Below are positions 1 to 9,822 of a stretch of DNA of 64,000 bases, in pieces. Source of the DNA: Draconibacterium sediminis (GTDB lineage Bacteria > Bacteroidota > Bacteroidia > Bacteroidales > Prolixibacteraceae); assembly GCF_000949475.1 (NCBI RefSeq), contig NZ_JRHC01000001.1:2540501-2604500 (forward strand), in the 5' to 3' direction. Under the pieces are notes generated by a model. The model saw only the letters and a list, made by a program, of their open reading frames with translations, did no database searches and was not told where the DNA came from. The first letter of the stretch is position 1. Every line of letters begins with the position of its first letter. The position numbers and the translations under genes are program-made.

Positions 1-1452
1 TCGCATGTTGGCGGTAACCTGCCTTTTTCGTTTGATGTAAGCGATTTGGTGAAACCGGGCGAAAACGAAGTAAAACTGCGTGTGATTGACGGAACCGATG
101 ATTTTGACTTATACCAGTTACGCGGAAAACAAAAGCGCGATAACGGTGGTATCTGGTACACGCCATCGTCTGGAATTTGGGCACCTGTTTGGATTGAATC
201 GGTTCCTGAAACCTATATTAAGTCGGTAAAACTATTGGCCGATATGTATGGCGAATTAAAAGCAGAAGCAACAATTGGTGGTTTACAACAAAAAGCCCAA
301 TTGCAGGTTAGCGTTTTTGATAACGATGAACTTGTGGCACAAAAAAAGGGGCTATGTACCGATGTATTGTTAAGCGTAAAAAATGCTAAACTTTGGTCGC
401 CATCTTCTCCAAAACTTTACGATCTGAAAATTGAATTGCTCGACGAAGAAGGAAAAGTTCTTGATGTTGTAACTTCTTACACCGGATTCAGAACAGTTGG
501 AAAAGCCTGCGATGCAGAAGGTAACTGGCGATTCACTCTAAACGGCAAAGAAATTTTCCATTACGGACCGCTTGATCAGGGATGGTGGCCTGAAAGTTTT
601 CTGCTTCCTCCATCAGACGAGGCTATCGTTTGGGAAATGGATTTTCTGAAAAAGGCAGGATTTAACATGATCCGCAAGCATAAAAAAGCTGAAATTCGTC
701 GATATTATTATCATGCCGACCGTATGGGATTTGTTATTTGGCAAGACCAGACATCGGGTGGTAGCGGTGGCCGCGAATGGCCAAAATGGAAAAGACTGCA
801 CATGGAGAGCGAAGATTATGCTCCGAAAAGACCTGATCAGTGGCACAGAGAAGATGCGCTTGATGCAGACTGGCCGGATTGGGCACACGAGTTGTATAAA
901 AACGAACTGAAAACAATGATTGATGTGCTTTACAATCATCCGTCGGTAGTAGTTTGGACAACCTTTAACGAACGCTGGGGGCAACACCGTAGTATGGAAG
1001 TTGGTAACTGGGTAGAAGCTTACGATCCGTCGCGCCTGTTAAACATTGCTAGTGGTGGTAACTTCTTCGAAGTGGGCGACATTGCCGATCAGCATGAGTA
1101 TCCGCATCCAAATTACCCCTTAGACGTGGATCTTTATAATGATTACATAAAAGCTGTTGGTGAATTTGGTGGTCACGGTTGGGCCGAGAAAGACCATATC
1201 TGGGATACATCAAAAAGAAACTGGGGTTACGGTGGAATGCCAAAAACGAAAGAAGAATACATCGAACGTTATGTTGAAAGTTGTAGAATTCTTGGTGAGT
1301 TAAGAAAAAAAGGAATCAGTGCGGGTGTTTATACCCAAACTACTGATGTTGAAGGTGAGCTTAACGGACTGATAACCTACGATAGGGCAGTAATGAAGAT
1401 TTCACCTGAGAAACTTTATGAAATTCATAAAAAAGCCGGATTACTTGATTAA
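1..1452 (+). CDS. Glycoside hydrolase family 2 enzyme, 5' end outside window
   Basis: The reading frame is open from base 1, so the gene starts upstream and only about 483 C-terminal residues are present. The first residues (GGNLPFSFDVSDLVKPGENE) look like the end of a GH2 sugar-binding jelly-roll domain. An immunoglobulin-like domain and a TIM barrel follow. The putative acid/base Glu lies in the TTFNERWG stretch (codon 970-972) and the putative nucleophile Glu in VGEFGG (codon 1162-1164). GH2 enzymes are retaining exo-acting beta-galactosidases, beta-glucuronidases or related enzymes; the specificity cannot be read here. The next gene starts 8 bp downstream, so it is probably the first visible gene of a sulfatase operon. 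Export is likely, but the signal peptide is not visible. Confidence 0.88.
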   Translation, partial: SHVGGNLPFSFDVSDLVKPGENEVKLRVIDGTDDFDLYQLRGKQKRDNGGIWYTPSSGIWAPVWIESVPETYIKSVKLLADMYGELKAEATIGGLQQKAQLQVSVFDNDELVAQKKGLCTDVLLSVKNAKLWSPSSPKLYDLKIELLDEEGKVLDVVTSYTGFRTVGKACDAEGNWRFTLNGKEIFHYGPLDQGWWPESFLLPPSDEAIVWEMDFLKKAGFNMIRKHKKAEIRRYYYHADRMGFVIWQDQTSGGSGGREWPKWKRLHMESEDYAPKRPDQWHREDALDADWPDWAHELYKNELKTMIDVLYNHPSVVVWTTFNERWGQHRSMEVGNWVEAYDPSRLLNIASGGNFFEVGDIADQHEYPHPNYPLDVDLYNDYIKAVGEFGGHGWAEKDHIWDTSKRNWGYGGMPKTKEEYIERYVESCRILGELRKKGISAGVYTQTTDVEGELNGLITYDRAVMKISPEKLYEIHKKAGLLD

Positions 1453-1460
1453 TCTGATTC

Positions 1461-2867
1461 ATGAAAAAGAAAGCTATAATACTTAGTATATTTTTCGGTT
1501 GTTTGTTACTTGTTGTTCAAACAGTTTCAGCAGGTAACCCACCTTCCGAAGCAGCCGGTCAGCAGCCAAATATCGTATTTATCCTTGCCGATGATTGTAC
1601 GCACTGGGATATTGGTTGCTACGGAAGTGTGGATTCAAAAACACCGAATATTGATAAGCTGGCTTCAGAAGGAATGCTTTTTACACGATGTTACGAAGCA
1701 GCTCCGATGTGCTCGCCAACCCGGCATAATATTTTTACCGGTTTGTACCCGGTAAAAACGGGGGCTTATCCAAATCATACCAATGCAAATCAAGGAACAG
1801 AAAGTATAGTGCAATACCTGACCCCTCTGGGGTATAGGGTTGCACTTTCGGGTAAAAGACATATTGGGCCCGAAGCGGTATTTCCTTTCGAGTATCTCGG
1901 AACCAAAAATAATCCGGAGTTCAATTTGGTTGAAGGTTTCCTGAAGGAAGTGAAAGACAGCAAAGAACCTTTTGCTTTGATGCTTACTTCAAACGAACCA
2001 CACACGCCGTGGAGCAAAGGCGATGCATCGCAGTTCGATCCCGATAAAATTACTTTGCCGCCGCACTATGTCGATACAAAAGAAACCCGCGAAGCCTATT
2101 GCCGGTACCTCGCCGAAATTAACTTCCTCGACGGGCAGGTAGAACAAGCGCTCGCTTTAATCGATAAATATGGTTTTACCGAAAATACAATGGTTGTTTT
2201 TGCCAGCGAGCAGGGCAACAGTTTCCCATTTGCTAAGTGGACCTGTTACGAGGCCGGTGTTAAATCGGCACTAATTGCAAAAATGCCGCAAAAAATTCAG
2301 CCCGGAACCACATCTGATGTCATTGTGGAATATACCGATTTGTTGCCAACTTTCATTGATGCGGCTGGTGGTAAAATTCCCGAAAAACTGGATGGAAAAA
2401 GTATGTTACCTCTGATGCTCGGAAAAGCTGAAAAAGTAAAAGATTACGCTTACAGCCTGCAAACCACACGAGGTATTCATAATGGCAGCGAACATTATCC
2501 TATTCGGGCTATTGTTAACGATCGTTACCGCTATATCTGGAATATTACACCCGATGTTGAATTCAAAAATATTGTAAACAACATTGGTGAAAAAGGTACA
2601 CTGTGGTACAAATCGTGGGAAGAAAAAGCGGAAACAGATAAGAACGCCGAGGCCCTCGTGAAAAAGTATCGAAGCCGACCGGAAGAGGAACTTTACGACA
2701 TTATTGAAGATAAGTGGTGTGAGAAAAACCTGGCCGAATTGCCTGAATTTGAAAGCATAAAAAAGCAGCTTCGAAACGAGCTGATGAAATGGATGGAAGA
2801 GTGCGGAGACGAGGGATTAAAAACCGAAATGGAAGCATTCGAACACATGCCAAACAAGAATAAATAA
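1461..2867 (+). CDS. Sulfatase (S1, formylglycine-type), divergent
   Basis: This 468-residue protein has a Sec signal peptide (about residues 1-24, ending TVSAG) and a type-I sulfatase fold. The metal-binding pair is in ILADD (44-45), and the formylglycine motif CSPTR is at 84-88 followed by HNIFTGLYP. Two positions differ from the usual family pattern: the common GKWHLG is GKRHIG here, and the SDNG metal-binding segment reads SEQGNSFPFAKWTCYE. It should remove sulfate esters from periplasmic oligosaccharides after Cys84 is oxidised by a maturation enzyme not encoded here. It sits 8 bp after the GH2 gene and 40 bp before another sulfatase. The sulfatase fold is sure; the substrate position is unknown. 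Confidence 0.9.
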   Translation: MKKKAIILSIFFGCLLLVVQTVSAGNPPSEAAGQQPNIVFILADDCTHWDIGCYGSVDSKTPNIDKLASEGMLFTRCYEAAPMCSPTRHNIFTGLYPVKTGAYPNHTNANQGTESIVQYLTPLGYRVALSGKRHIGPEAVFPFEYLGTKNNPEFNLVEGFLKEVKDSKEPFALMLTSNEPHTPWSKGDASQFDPDKITLPPHYVDTKETREAYCRYLAEINFLDGQVEQALALIDKYGFTENTMVVFASEQGNSFPFAKWTCYEAGVKSALIAKMPQKIQPGTTSDVIVEYTDLLPTFIDAAGGKIPEKLDGKSMLPLMLGKAEKVKDYAYSLQTTRGIHNGSEHYPIRAIVNDRYRYIWNITPDVEFKNIVNNIGEKGTLWYKSWEEKAETDKNAEALVKKYRSRPEEELYDIIEDKWCEKNLAELPEFESIKKQLRNELMKWMEECGDEGLKTEMEAFEHMPNKNK

Positions 2868-2907
2868 ATAGTGTAAACCATAAACTTCAGTCTAAACCAA
2901 TTAAAAA

Positions 2908-4554
2908 ATGAAACATATCTGCCTGCTTTTTTTTGTGAGCTTTTTACTGCTCAATTGTAAAGGCGAAAAACATAACACGGAACAATCGGAGCCCGGTCGT
3001 CCAAATATCATTTTAATTCTTTCGGACGATATGGGATATTCCGATCTGGGCTGCTATGGAGGCGAAGTGGAAACACCAAACCTTGATGCCCTGGCGGCAA
3101 ATGGTTTGCGTTTTACCCAGTTTTATAACGGTGCACGCTGTTGCCCAACCCGTGCCAGTTTAATTTCGGGTTGTTACCCACACCAGGTTGGAATCGGGCA
3201 CATGACCAATACGCCAAATAATTTTACCGAGCACGACTTGGGAATTCCTGAATATCGTGGCTTTTTAAACCGTAATGCGGTTACAATTGGTGAGGTAATG
3301 AAAGATGCCGGTTACGCAACCCTGATGACCGGAAAATGGCACCTTGGAATTTCCGATCAATCAAAATGGCCGCTTCAACGCGGGTTTGATAAGTTTTACG
3401 GAATTATACCCGGCGCAAGTAACTTTTTTAAACCTACTTATCCGCGCGGTATCACTTACATGAACGACACGATTTCGGTTACCGACGAGGATTATTATAC
3501 CACTGATGCTTTTACCGATTATGCGATAAAATTCATCGACGAATCGGCACAGGAAGAACCTGAAAAACCTTTTTTTCTTTACCTGGCTTACACGGCGCCA
3601 CACTGGCCTATGAATGCCCCTCAAAATGTAGTTGAAAAATACAAAGGCAAATACATGGAGGGATGGACCAAACTGCGCGAAACACGATTTGCCCGCATGA
3701 AAGAAATGGGAATCATCGACGAGAACTGGGAACTCAGCGATCAGGATTCAAGAGAATGGGATTCCTTAGACGATGAAAAGAAAAAGGAGATGGATATACG
3801 CCGGGCTATTTATTCGGCAATGATCGATCAGATGGATCAGAACATTGGAAAACTGGTTGACTACCTTAAAAAAGAGGGTCAATTGGATAATACGCTAATC
3901 ATTTTCTTAAATGATAACGGAGCATGTGCCGAAGGTGGAGAACTCGGCGGCGGGCCTGCAGAGCAGCTCGAAACCAAAGAGGGTTATTTCCTGACCTATG
4001 GCGGCGCCTGGGCCAATGCATCAAATACACCTTACCGCGAATACAAACACTGGGTGCACGAAGGCGGAATTGGTACACCTTTTATTGTGCACTATCCCAA
4101 CCTTATTCCTGAAGAAAAACAAGGACAGCTTGTTTCAGAATACGGCTTCTTGCCCGATCTGATGGCTACTTTTGTTGATGTTGCACAAACAAGCTACCCA
4201 ACAGAATACAATGGAAACGAGATTGTACCGGCGGCCGGTAAAAGTTTGGTTCCGCTTTTTGAAGGAGAGAACAAACGCATTCATACCGAACCCATTTTCT
4301 GGGAACACGAAGGGAACAAAGCCGTTCGTTTGGGTAAATACAAACTGGTTTCGAAATGGAACAATAAACGTGAAACCGAGTGGGAATTGTACGATATGGA
4401 AACCGACCGGACCGAGATGAGCGATTTAGCCCAGAGTATGCCCGATAAGGTTGCCGAAATGGACAAAATGTACAGCGATTGGGCCACAAAAAATAATGTG
4501 CTGCCCTGGAATGAGATAAGGAAAATGTATCAGGAGAAGAGAAAAAATAACTGA
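2908..4554 (+). CDS. Arylsulfatase-type sulfatase lipoprotein (CCPTR)
   Basis: This is a 548-residue lipoprotein sulfatase. The N-terminus ends in a lipobox-like LLLNC (Cys17). The metal pair is in ILSDD (40-41), and the active-site motif CCPTRAS lies at 78-84, with Cys78 the residue expected to become formylglycine. TGKWHLG, AYTAPHWP and LNDNGAC carry the remaining metal and sulfate ligands. The long insertion around WTKLRETRFARMKEMG is also found in the sulfatase at 14099, so the two are paralogues of the arylsulfatase A-like group (S1_4-like by memory, not tested). The protein probably acts at the outer surface or in the periplasm on sulfated sugars. The next gene follows after 11 bp. Confidence 0.92.
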   Translation: MKHICLLFFVSFLLLNCKGEKHNTEQSEPGRPNIILILSDDMGYSDLGCYGGEVETPNLDALAANGLRFTQFYNGARCCPTRASLISGCYPHQVGIGHMTNTPNNFTEHDLGIPEYRGFLNRNAVTIGEVMKDAGYATLMTGKWHLGISDQSKWPLQRGFDKFYGIIPGASNFFKPTYPRGITYMNDTISVTDEDYYTTDAFTDYAIKFIDESAQEEPEKPFFLYLAYTAPHWPMNAPQNVVEKYKGKYMEGWTKLRETRFARMKEMGIIDENWELSDQDSREWDSLDDEKKKEMDIRRAIYSAMIDQMDQNIGKLVDYLKKEGQLDNTLIIFLNDNGACAEGGELGGGPAEQLETKEGYFLTYGGAWANASNTPYREYKHWVHEGGIGTPFIVHYPNLIPEEKQGQLVSEYGFLPDLMATFVDVAQTSYPTEYNGNEIVPAAGKSLVPLFEGENKRIHTEPIFWEHEGNKAVRLGKYKLVSKWNNKRETEWELYDMETDRTEMSDLAQSMPDKVAEMDKMYSDWATKNNVLPWNEIRKMYQEKRKNN

Positions 4555-4565
4555 AAATCAAGGAT

Positions 4566-6812
4566 ATGATCTCAAAAAATATAAATAAGGTTATTGTACT
4601 GCTGATTTTACTGTCAGGCTTTTTAATGGCTTGCACAAATCAAAATCAAACGGAACAGGCAAAACAATGGAGTATCGAAAAAGCCAATTCATGGTACGAT
4701 AAGTACCCGTTTCTTGTAGGTGGAAATTATGTGCCGGCCTCGGCCATCAACCAGCTGGAAATGTGGCAGGAAGATACTTTTGATCCGGAACGTATTGATT
4801 TTGAATTGCGCCGGGCCTCAGAAATCGGTATGAATACCATGCGCGTATTTCTACACGATTTGGCATGGACACAAGATAAAGATGGATTTTTTAATCGGGT
4901 GGATCAGTTTCTGACCATTGCTGACAAACACGGAATTAAACCCATGTTTGTGATCTTTGACGGTGTTTGGAATCCTTATCCGAATGTTGGAAAACAACCG
5001 GAACCGGTGCCACATGTGCACAATTCGGGTTGGGTGCAATCGCCCGGTCGAGAAATTTTAGAGAACTCCGAAAAACAGAATGAACTAAAAGAATACGTTC
5101 AGGCTGTTATTACAAGATATAAAGATGACGAACGGGTTTTGATATGGGATTTGTTTAACGAACCCGATAATTCGAATGCCGGAAATTTTGGTGGTGGAAG
5201 TAAAGAGCCGGAAATGGCTCCGGAAGAAAAACTGGAGCGGGCACTGGAGCTGTTACAGAAAGCTTTTACCTGGGCGCGCGAAATAAATCCTTCGCAACCT
5301 TTAACCGCAGGTGTTTGGGGAGCTCCAACCTGGTTGGAAGAACCTGATTCCATAGAAAAATTCAGTCTCGAAAGTTCGGATATTATCTCATTTCACAGTT
5401 ATGATGGTCCGGAATCAACGCAGAAAATGGTTGACGGTCTGAAAAAATATAAACGCCCGCTAATGTGTACCGAGTACATGGCCCGCACGGCAGGTTCTAC
5501 ATTTGAAGCCATTCTGCCCATCTTTCATAAAAACAGGGTGGCGGCTTATAACTGGGGTTTGTTTTCCGGTAAATCGCAAACCATTTATCCATGGGAATCG
5601 TGGACAAAAGAATATACCGCTGAACCGGAGCTCTGGTTTCATGATGTGTTTAGGGAAGATGGAACACCCTACAATACAAAGGAAACAAGGTTAATTCAAC
5701 AATTATCGATAAGGCCGGTTACCGTTTTAAGCAAAACTCCGGCAGTAGCAAAACCCGACAACCGGGAAACAATAGAAGCCGGATTGCAGGCACACGATAA
5801 ATCGTTGTTTATAAAAGACGGCTGGATTCGTGATCCTTACATTGTTACAAGTCCCGAAGGCGAATATTACCTCACCGGAACAACTCCTTTAAATGATGAG
5901 GATTGGGTGAATACCGATCCGTACAATTTGGGTTTGGGCGACTACTCCTGCGTGGGCTGGAAAGCACACATTTGGAAAAGTAAAGATCTGATAGACTGGC
6001 AGCCGGTTGAAAATGCCTTTAGTTTAAAAGATGGAATCTGGGCTAAAACACATCCGGAAAGTTTTGAAGAAACCGATCCTTCAAAATGGTTGTTGTGGGC
6101 ACCCGAAATTCACTGGACAGGCGATCGCTGGGCTTTGGTTCATACCAGTCCTTTCCCGCACAGCGGAGCAAACCTGTCGCTATCAAATGGTGCTGAACCT
6201 GTTGGTCCCTGGGAAAATCCAATGGGCGAAAAGATTGCCCGCCGGCACGATCCTTCGTTATTTAATGACGACGATGGAAGCTGGTGGCTGATTTGGGGAG
6301 CTACGCAAATTGCTAAATTGAAACCTGACTTTTCAGGTTTTGAAGGTGAACCAATAAAAATAGGACCTAGTGGTGACACTAAGAATATGGGCCACGAAGG
6401 TTGCCTGATTATGAAAATAGACGGTAAGTACGTGTTGTTTGGTACGGGCTGGTCAACAGGCCTGATGCGACGTGGAACCTATAATTTGTATTATGCCGTA
6501 GCCGATAAAATTACCGGCCCATACAGCGAGCGCAAATTTGTGGGACGTTTCCTCGGGCACGGAACCCCGTTTAAAACCAAAGACGGAAACTGGTGGTGTA
6601 CAGCATTTTATAATGGAAATGTACCCCCGCTTGAGAAAGAGGGTATCGAGAACGAAAATCTAATATTTACAGCAGCTTCAATAAATCAACGCGGAACTAC
6701 AATTGTTCCTCTTGATGTTTTTACTGACGATGACGGAGAACTGATTATCCGCGCAAAAGTTTCGGAATACGCAACTCCGGGACCGGACGAAGCACAGAAA
6801 TTTGATGAATAA
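4566..6812 (+). CDS. Two-domain GH5-like / GH43-like glycosidase, lipoprotein
   Basis: This 748-residue protein joins two catalytic folds. Residues 1-23 form a lipoprotein signal (LSGFLMAC). Residues about 40-385 resemble a clan GH-A TIM barrel of GH5 type, with the acid/base Glu199 in DLFNEP and a likely nucleophile Glu303 in CTEYMA. Residues about 410-748 resemble a five-bladed GH43 propeller, with Asp423 in IRDPYIV, a WAPEIHW segment and a GHEGC segment. Such a fusion could cut two linkages in the same branched oligosaccharide. The last 8 bases, including the stop, overlap the next sulfatase start, so the two are co-transcribed. Which sugars are cut is unknown; pentose or galactose linkages are plausible. 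Whether both domains are active needs testing. Confidence 0.85.
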   Translation: MISKNINKVIVLLILLSGFLMACTNQNQTEQAKQWSIEKANSWYDKYPFLVGGNYVPASAINQLEMWQEDTFDPERIDFELRRASEIGMNTMRVFLHDLAWTQDKDGFFNRVDQFLTIADKHGIKPMFVIFDGVWNPYPNVGKQPEPVPHVHNSGWVQSPGREILENSEKQNELKEYVQAVITRYKDDERVLIWDLFNEPDNSNAGNFGGGSKEPEMAPEEKLERALELLQKAFTWAREINPSQPLTAGVWGAPTWLEEPDSIEKFSLESSDIISFHSYDGPESTQKMVDGLKKYKRPLMCTEYMARTAGSTFEAILPIFHKNRVAAYNWGLFSGKSQTIYPWESWTKEYTAEPELWFHDVFREDGTPYNTKETRLIQQLSIRPVTVLSKTPAVAKPDNRETIEAGLQAHDKSLFIKDGWIRDPYIVTSPEGEYYLTGTTPLNDEDWVNTDPYNLGLGDYSCVGWKAHIWKSKDLIDWQPVENAFSLKDGIWAKTHPESFEETDPSKWLLWAPEIHWTGDRWALVHTSPFPHSGANLSLSNGAEPVGPWENPMGEKIARRHDPSLFNDDDGSWWLIWGATQIAKLKPDFSGFEGEPIKIGPSGDTKNMGHEGCLIMKIDGKYVLFGTGWSTGLMRRGTYNLYYAVADKITGPYSERKFVGRFLGHGTPFKTKDGNWWCTAFYNGNVPPLEKEGIENENLIFTAASINQRGTTIVPLDVFTDDDGELIIRAKVSEYATPGPDEAQKFDE

Positions 6813-8214
6813 TATGAAGAACTGGTATTCACATACAATAGTACTTCTCGCAATAGTTGCAGTTGGCAGCTTCGGGGCATTTGCCGGAAACGAAACCACT
6901 TCAAAGCCAAATATCATTATCATTCTTGCTGATGATTTGGGTTATGCTGATGTTGGTTTTCACGGTAGCGATATTAAAACACCACATATCGATCGTATTG
7001 CAAGCGATGGTGTGGTACTTGAGCAGTATTACGCCTGCCCGATGTGTTCGCCAACCCGGGCCGGACTAATGACCGGCCGTTACCCCATTCGTTTCGGATT
7101 GATGCGCGCGGTTGTTCCTCCTCAACGTGTGTTTGGTATGCCACCCGAGGAAACAACCATTGCCGAAATGCTAAGCGAAGCAGGGTATAAATATCGCGGT
7201 ATAACCGGGAAGTGGCACCTTGGTCACCAGGAAAAGAAATGGACACCGGCCAACCAGGGCTTTACGTTTTTTGAAGGGTGCCATAACGGTGCAGTCGATT
7301 ATTTTACACAAGACAGAAATGGAGAACGGGATTGGCAGGAATTGACCAAGCCTTCGGAAAAGACTGGTTATACAACCGACTTAATTGGCAATGCTGCCAT
7401 CGAATTTATTCAATCGGTACCAAAGGATGATCCTTTCTTTTTGTATGTGCCATTTACGGCTCCTCATTCGCCGTTTCAAGCCAAAGATGAGGATTTGAAA
7501 AAATATCCAAATCGGCAAGGAGACAAGAAAACTTATGCTGCCATGGTTGATTGTATGGATCAGAATATTGGAAAAATACTGGCCAGCATCGAAGATCGCG
7601 GACAGTTGGATAATACTTTCATTTTGTTTTGCAGCGATAATGGTGGCGTTAAAAAGGTGGCCGATAATTCACCTCACCGTGGTTCAAAACTTACTGTCTA
7701 CGAAGGAGGAATAAATGTTGTTGCCGCAGCCCGGTGGCCGGCCGGAAATATTTCGGGTGGCAAAATAATTAAAGAGCGAGTAGGATATATTGATGTGTTT
7801 CCTACAATCGCCGGAATTGCCGGTTGCAATCAATTGCCGGCTGAGCTGGATGGGATCGATATGATTAAGGCGCTGCAAGGTGAAAAATTGCCGGATCGTA
7901 CCTGGTTTACCTATCTCGACCAAGGCGGGGAGAAAGTGGAGCAATTTGCCTTAAATACCGACGAGTGGAAGTTAATATGGCGACGTAATGCAGCTGATAG
8001 TTCGAGAGAACAAGAAAAAACCGAGCTGTACCGGATAGGTGAGGATCGAGGTGAAGTCGTTAATTTAGATACGGAACAAGAGGCAGTTGTTACAAAGCTA
8101 AAAATGGAAATCGGTAATATTTATAAGTTAAAATCGAAAAATCAGATACCGAGATACGATGAAAAAGAAAAGCTTTCCGGTCCGGTGTTGCCAAACTGGT
8201 TTCCTGAAAATTAA
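6805..8214 (+). CDS. Sulfatase (S1), arylsulfatase B-like
   Basis: The chosen start is the ATG at 6805; a TTG one codon earlier and an ATG at 6814 are also possible. The protein has about 469 residues and a Sec signal ending AFAGN. The metal pair is in ILADD (43-44), the formylglycine motif CSPTRAG starts at Cys81, and GKWHLGH and CSDNGG carry other ligands. The stretch GRYPIRFGLMR after the active site is typical of sulfatases annotated as arylsulfatase B or N-acetylgalactosamine-4-sulfatase-like, but this does not fix the substrate. The start overlaps the end of the GH5/GH43 gene, implying translational coupling. It is expected to be periplasmic. Confidence 0.91.
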   Translation: MNNMKNWYSHTIVLLAIVAVGSFGAFAGNETTSKPNIIIILADDLGYADVGFHGSDIKTPHIDRIASDGVVLEQYYACPMCSPTRAGLMTGRYPIRFGLMRAVVPPQRVFGMPPEETTIAEMLSEAGYKYRGITGKWHLGHQEKKWTPANQGFTFFEGCHNGAVDYFTQDRNGERDWQELTKPSEKTGYTTDLIGNAAIEFIQSVPKDDPFFLYVPFTAPHSPFQAKDEDLKKYPNRQGDKKTYAAMVDCMDQNIGKILASIEDRGQLDNTFILFCSDNGGVKKVADNSPHRGSKLTVYEGGINVVAAARWPAGNISGGKIIKERVGYIDVFPTIAGIAGCNQLPAELDGIDMIKALQGEKLPDRTWFTYLDQGGEKVEQFALNTDEWKLIWRRNAADSSREQEKTELYRIGEDRGEVVNLDTEQEAVVTKLKMEIGNIYKLKSKNQIPRYDEKEKLSGPVLPNWFPEN

Positions 8215-8289
8215 AAGTAGGACAAGCTTTAAAAACAAAATAGAACAGATAGCTAAGAACAAAAATTTTTGTATAAACAGTATTACGAT

Positions 8290-9801
8290 ATGAAAAATCG
8301 AATTTATTTTATCATTGCACTGGTGTTGTTGGTAAGCAACGTAAAATACACCTTTGCACAGAAATCAGAAAAACCCAATGTATTATTGATTTTGGTCGAC
8401 GACCTGAAACCCAACCTGGGGGTTTATGGCGATGAAACCGCAAAGAGTCCGAATATCGATCGACTGGCTTCAAAAGGAATGACCTTTAAAAATGCTTATT
8501 GTAACCAGGCAGTTTGTATGGCATCACGCTATAATTTATTACTTGGAGCCCGCTCAACCAGTACCGGGATTTTCAATTTTGGTACACAGTTTCGCGAAGT
8601 ATACCCCGATGCAGTTACTTTGCCTCAGTATTTTATGAATGCCGGTTACCACGTTGAATCGATGGGTAAGGTATTTCATATCGGGCACGGAAACGACAAC
8701 GACGAAGCATCGTGGAGTATTCCTCACCATAAAGAAAAAGTAATTGAATACCTGCTTCCTGAAAGCACCAACAGAGAGCTAACACGTGAAGAGGCTTATT
8801 TCCAGAACTCGGCAATGTTTATCGAAGATCTTCCAAAAAACTGGAAATTGCCAAGAGGTGCTGCATGGGAAAGCCCTGATGTGCTGGATGAAGCTTACGC
8901 CGATGGACGTGTTGCTACACATGCTATTAACCGCTTGCGAAAGTTGAGTAAAAATCCGGATCAGCCGTTTTTTATGGCCGTTGGATTTGCCCGTCCGCAC
9001 CTACCGTTTTGTGCTCCTAAAAAATACTGGGACATGTATGATCCCAACGAACTGCCTATGCCGGTAAACGAAGAGCAACCAAAAGATGCTCCTGAATGTG
9101 CCTTAAAACGAAGGGGTGAAATTGTTCAGTTTTTTCCGATACCTGAACAGGAAACAGGGATTTATGATGACGACTTAAAACGAAAGCTGATACACGGTTA
9201 TTACGCCAGTATGAGTTATATGGATGCTCAGCTGGGGCGCGTAGTTGAAGAGTTGGAACGTCTGAACCTGGATGAAAACACCATCATTGTATTATGGGGC
9301 GACCACGGCTGGCACCTGGGCGATCACGGAACTTGGACAAAACATACAAACTTTGAGCAAGCAACTCGAATTCCTATTGTTTATGTTGCTCCAGGTGTAA
9401 CAACTCCGGGTACAAAAACCGACCAGTTAACTGAAACTGTTGATATTTACACCACTTTGGCTGACCTTGCAGGCCTTGGAAAACCGGATGTTCCGCAACC
9501 TATTGACGGAACCAGTTTGGTACCTGTTTTAAAAGATGGTACAAAACGAGTGAAAGATCATGCCTATCATGCTTTTAACAAAGGTGGCTATATGGGAGAA
9601 GCCATACGCACAGAGCAGTACCGTATGGTGCGCTGGACACCAATGAGAGATGCGAACAAAGAAGTTTTGTATGAGTTGTATGACTACGTAAACGATCCGC
9701 ATGAAACTCAAAACTGGGCAGCGCAAAAACAAGATAAAGTAGCTGAATTGGAGAAACTGCTGAATGCACACCCAAAGGCAAAAACAAGACCTGGGAAGTA
9801 G
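8290..9801 (+). CDS. Iduronate-2-sulfatase-like sulfatase (CMASR active site)
   Basis: The ATG at 8290 is chosen because MKNRIYFIIALVLLV begins a clean Sec signal ending TFAQ; the frame extends upstream only to a TTG at 8269. The protein has about 503 residues. The metal pair is in ILVDD (37-38). The active-site motif is CMASR (76-80), with Ala in place of the usual Pro, which is still within the C-x-P/A-x-R rule. GKVFHIG and WGDHGWHLGDHG are hallmarks of the iduronate-2-sulfatase branch (S1_7-like). In algal ulvan loci such enzymes act on sulfated uronic acid or rhamnose oligosaccharides; that is a parallel, not proof. Gaps are 75 bp upstream and 21 bp downstream. Confidence 0.91.
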   Translation: MKNRIYFIIALVLLVSNVKYTFAQKSEKPNVLLILVDDLKPNLGVYGDETAKSPNIDRLASKGMTFKNAYCNQAVCMASRYNLLLGARSTSTGIFNFGTQFREVYPDAVTLPQYFMNAGYHVESMGKVFHIGHGNDNDEASWSIPHHKEKVIEYLLPESTNRELTREEAYFQNSAMFIEDLPKNWKLPRGAAWESPDVLDEAYADGRVATHAINRLRKLSKNPDQPFFMAVGFARPHLPFCAPKKYWDMYDPNELPMPVNEEQPKDAPECALKRRGEIVQFFPIPEQETGIYDDDLKRKLIHGYYASMSYMDAQLGRVVEELERLNLDENTIIVLWGDHGWHLGDHGTWTKHTNFEQATRIPIVYVAPGVTTPGTKTDQLTETVDIYTTLADLAGLGKPDVPQPIDGTSLVPVLKDGTKRVKDHAYHAFNKGGYMGEAIRTEQYRMVRWTPMRDANKEVLYELYDYVNDPHETQNWAAQKQDKVAELEKLLNAHPKAKTRPGK

Positions 9802-9822
9802 AGTCAAATTAATCATCGAATT

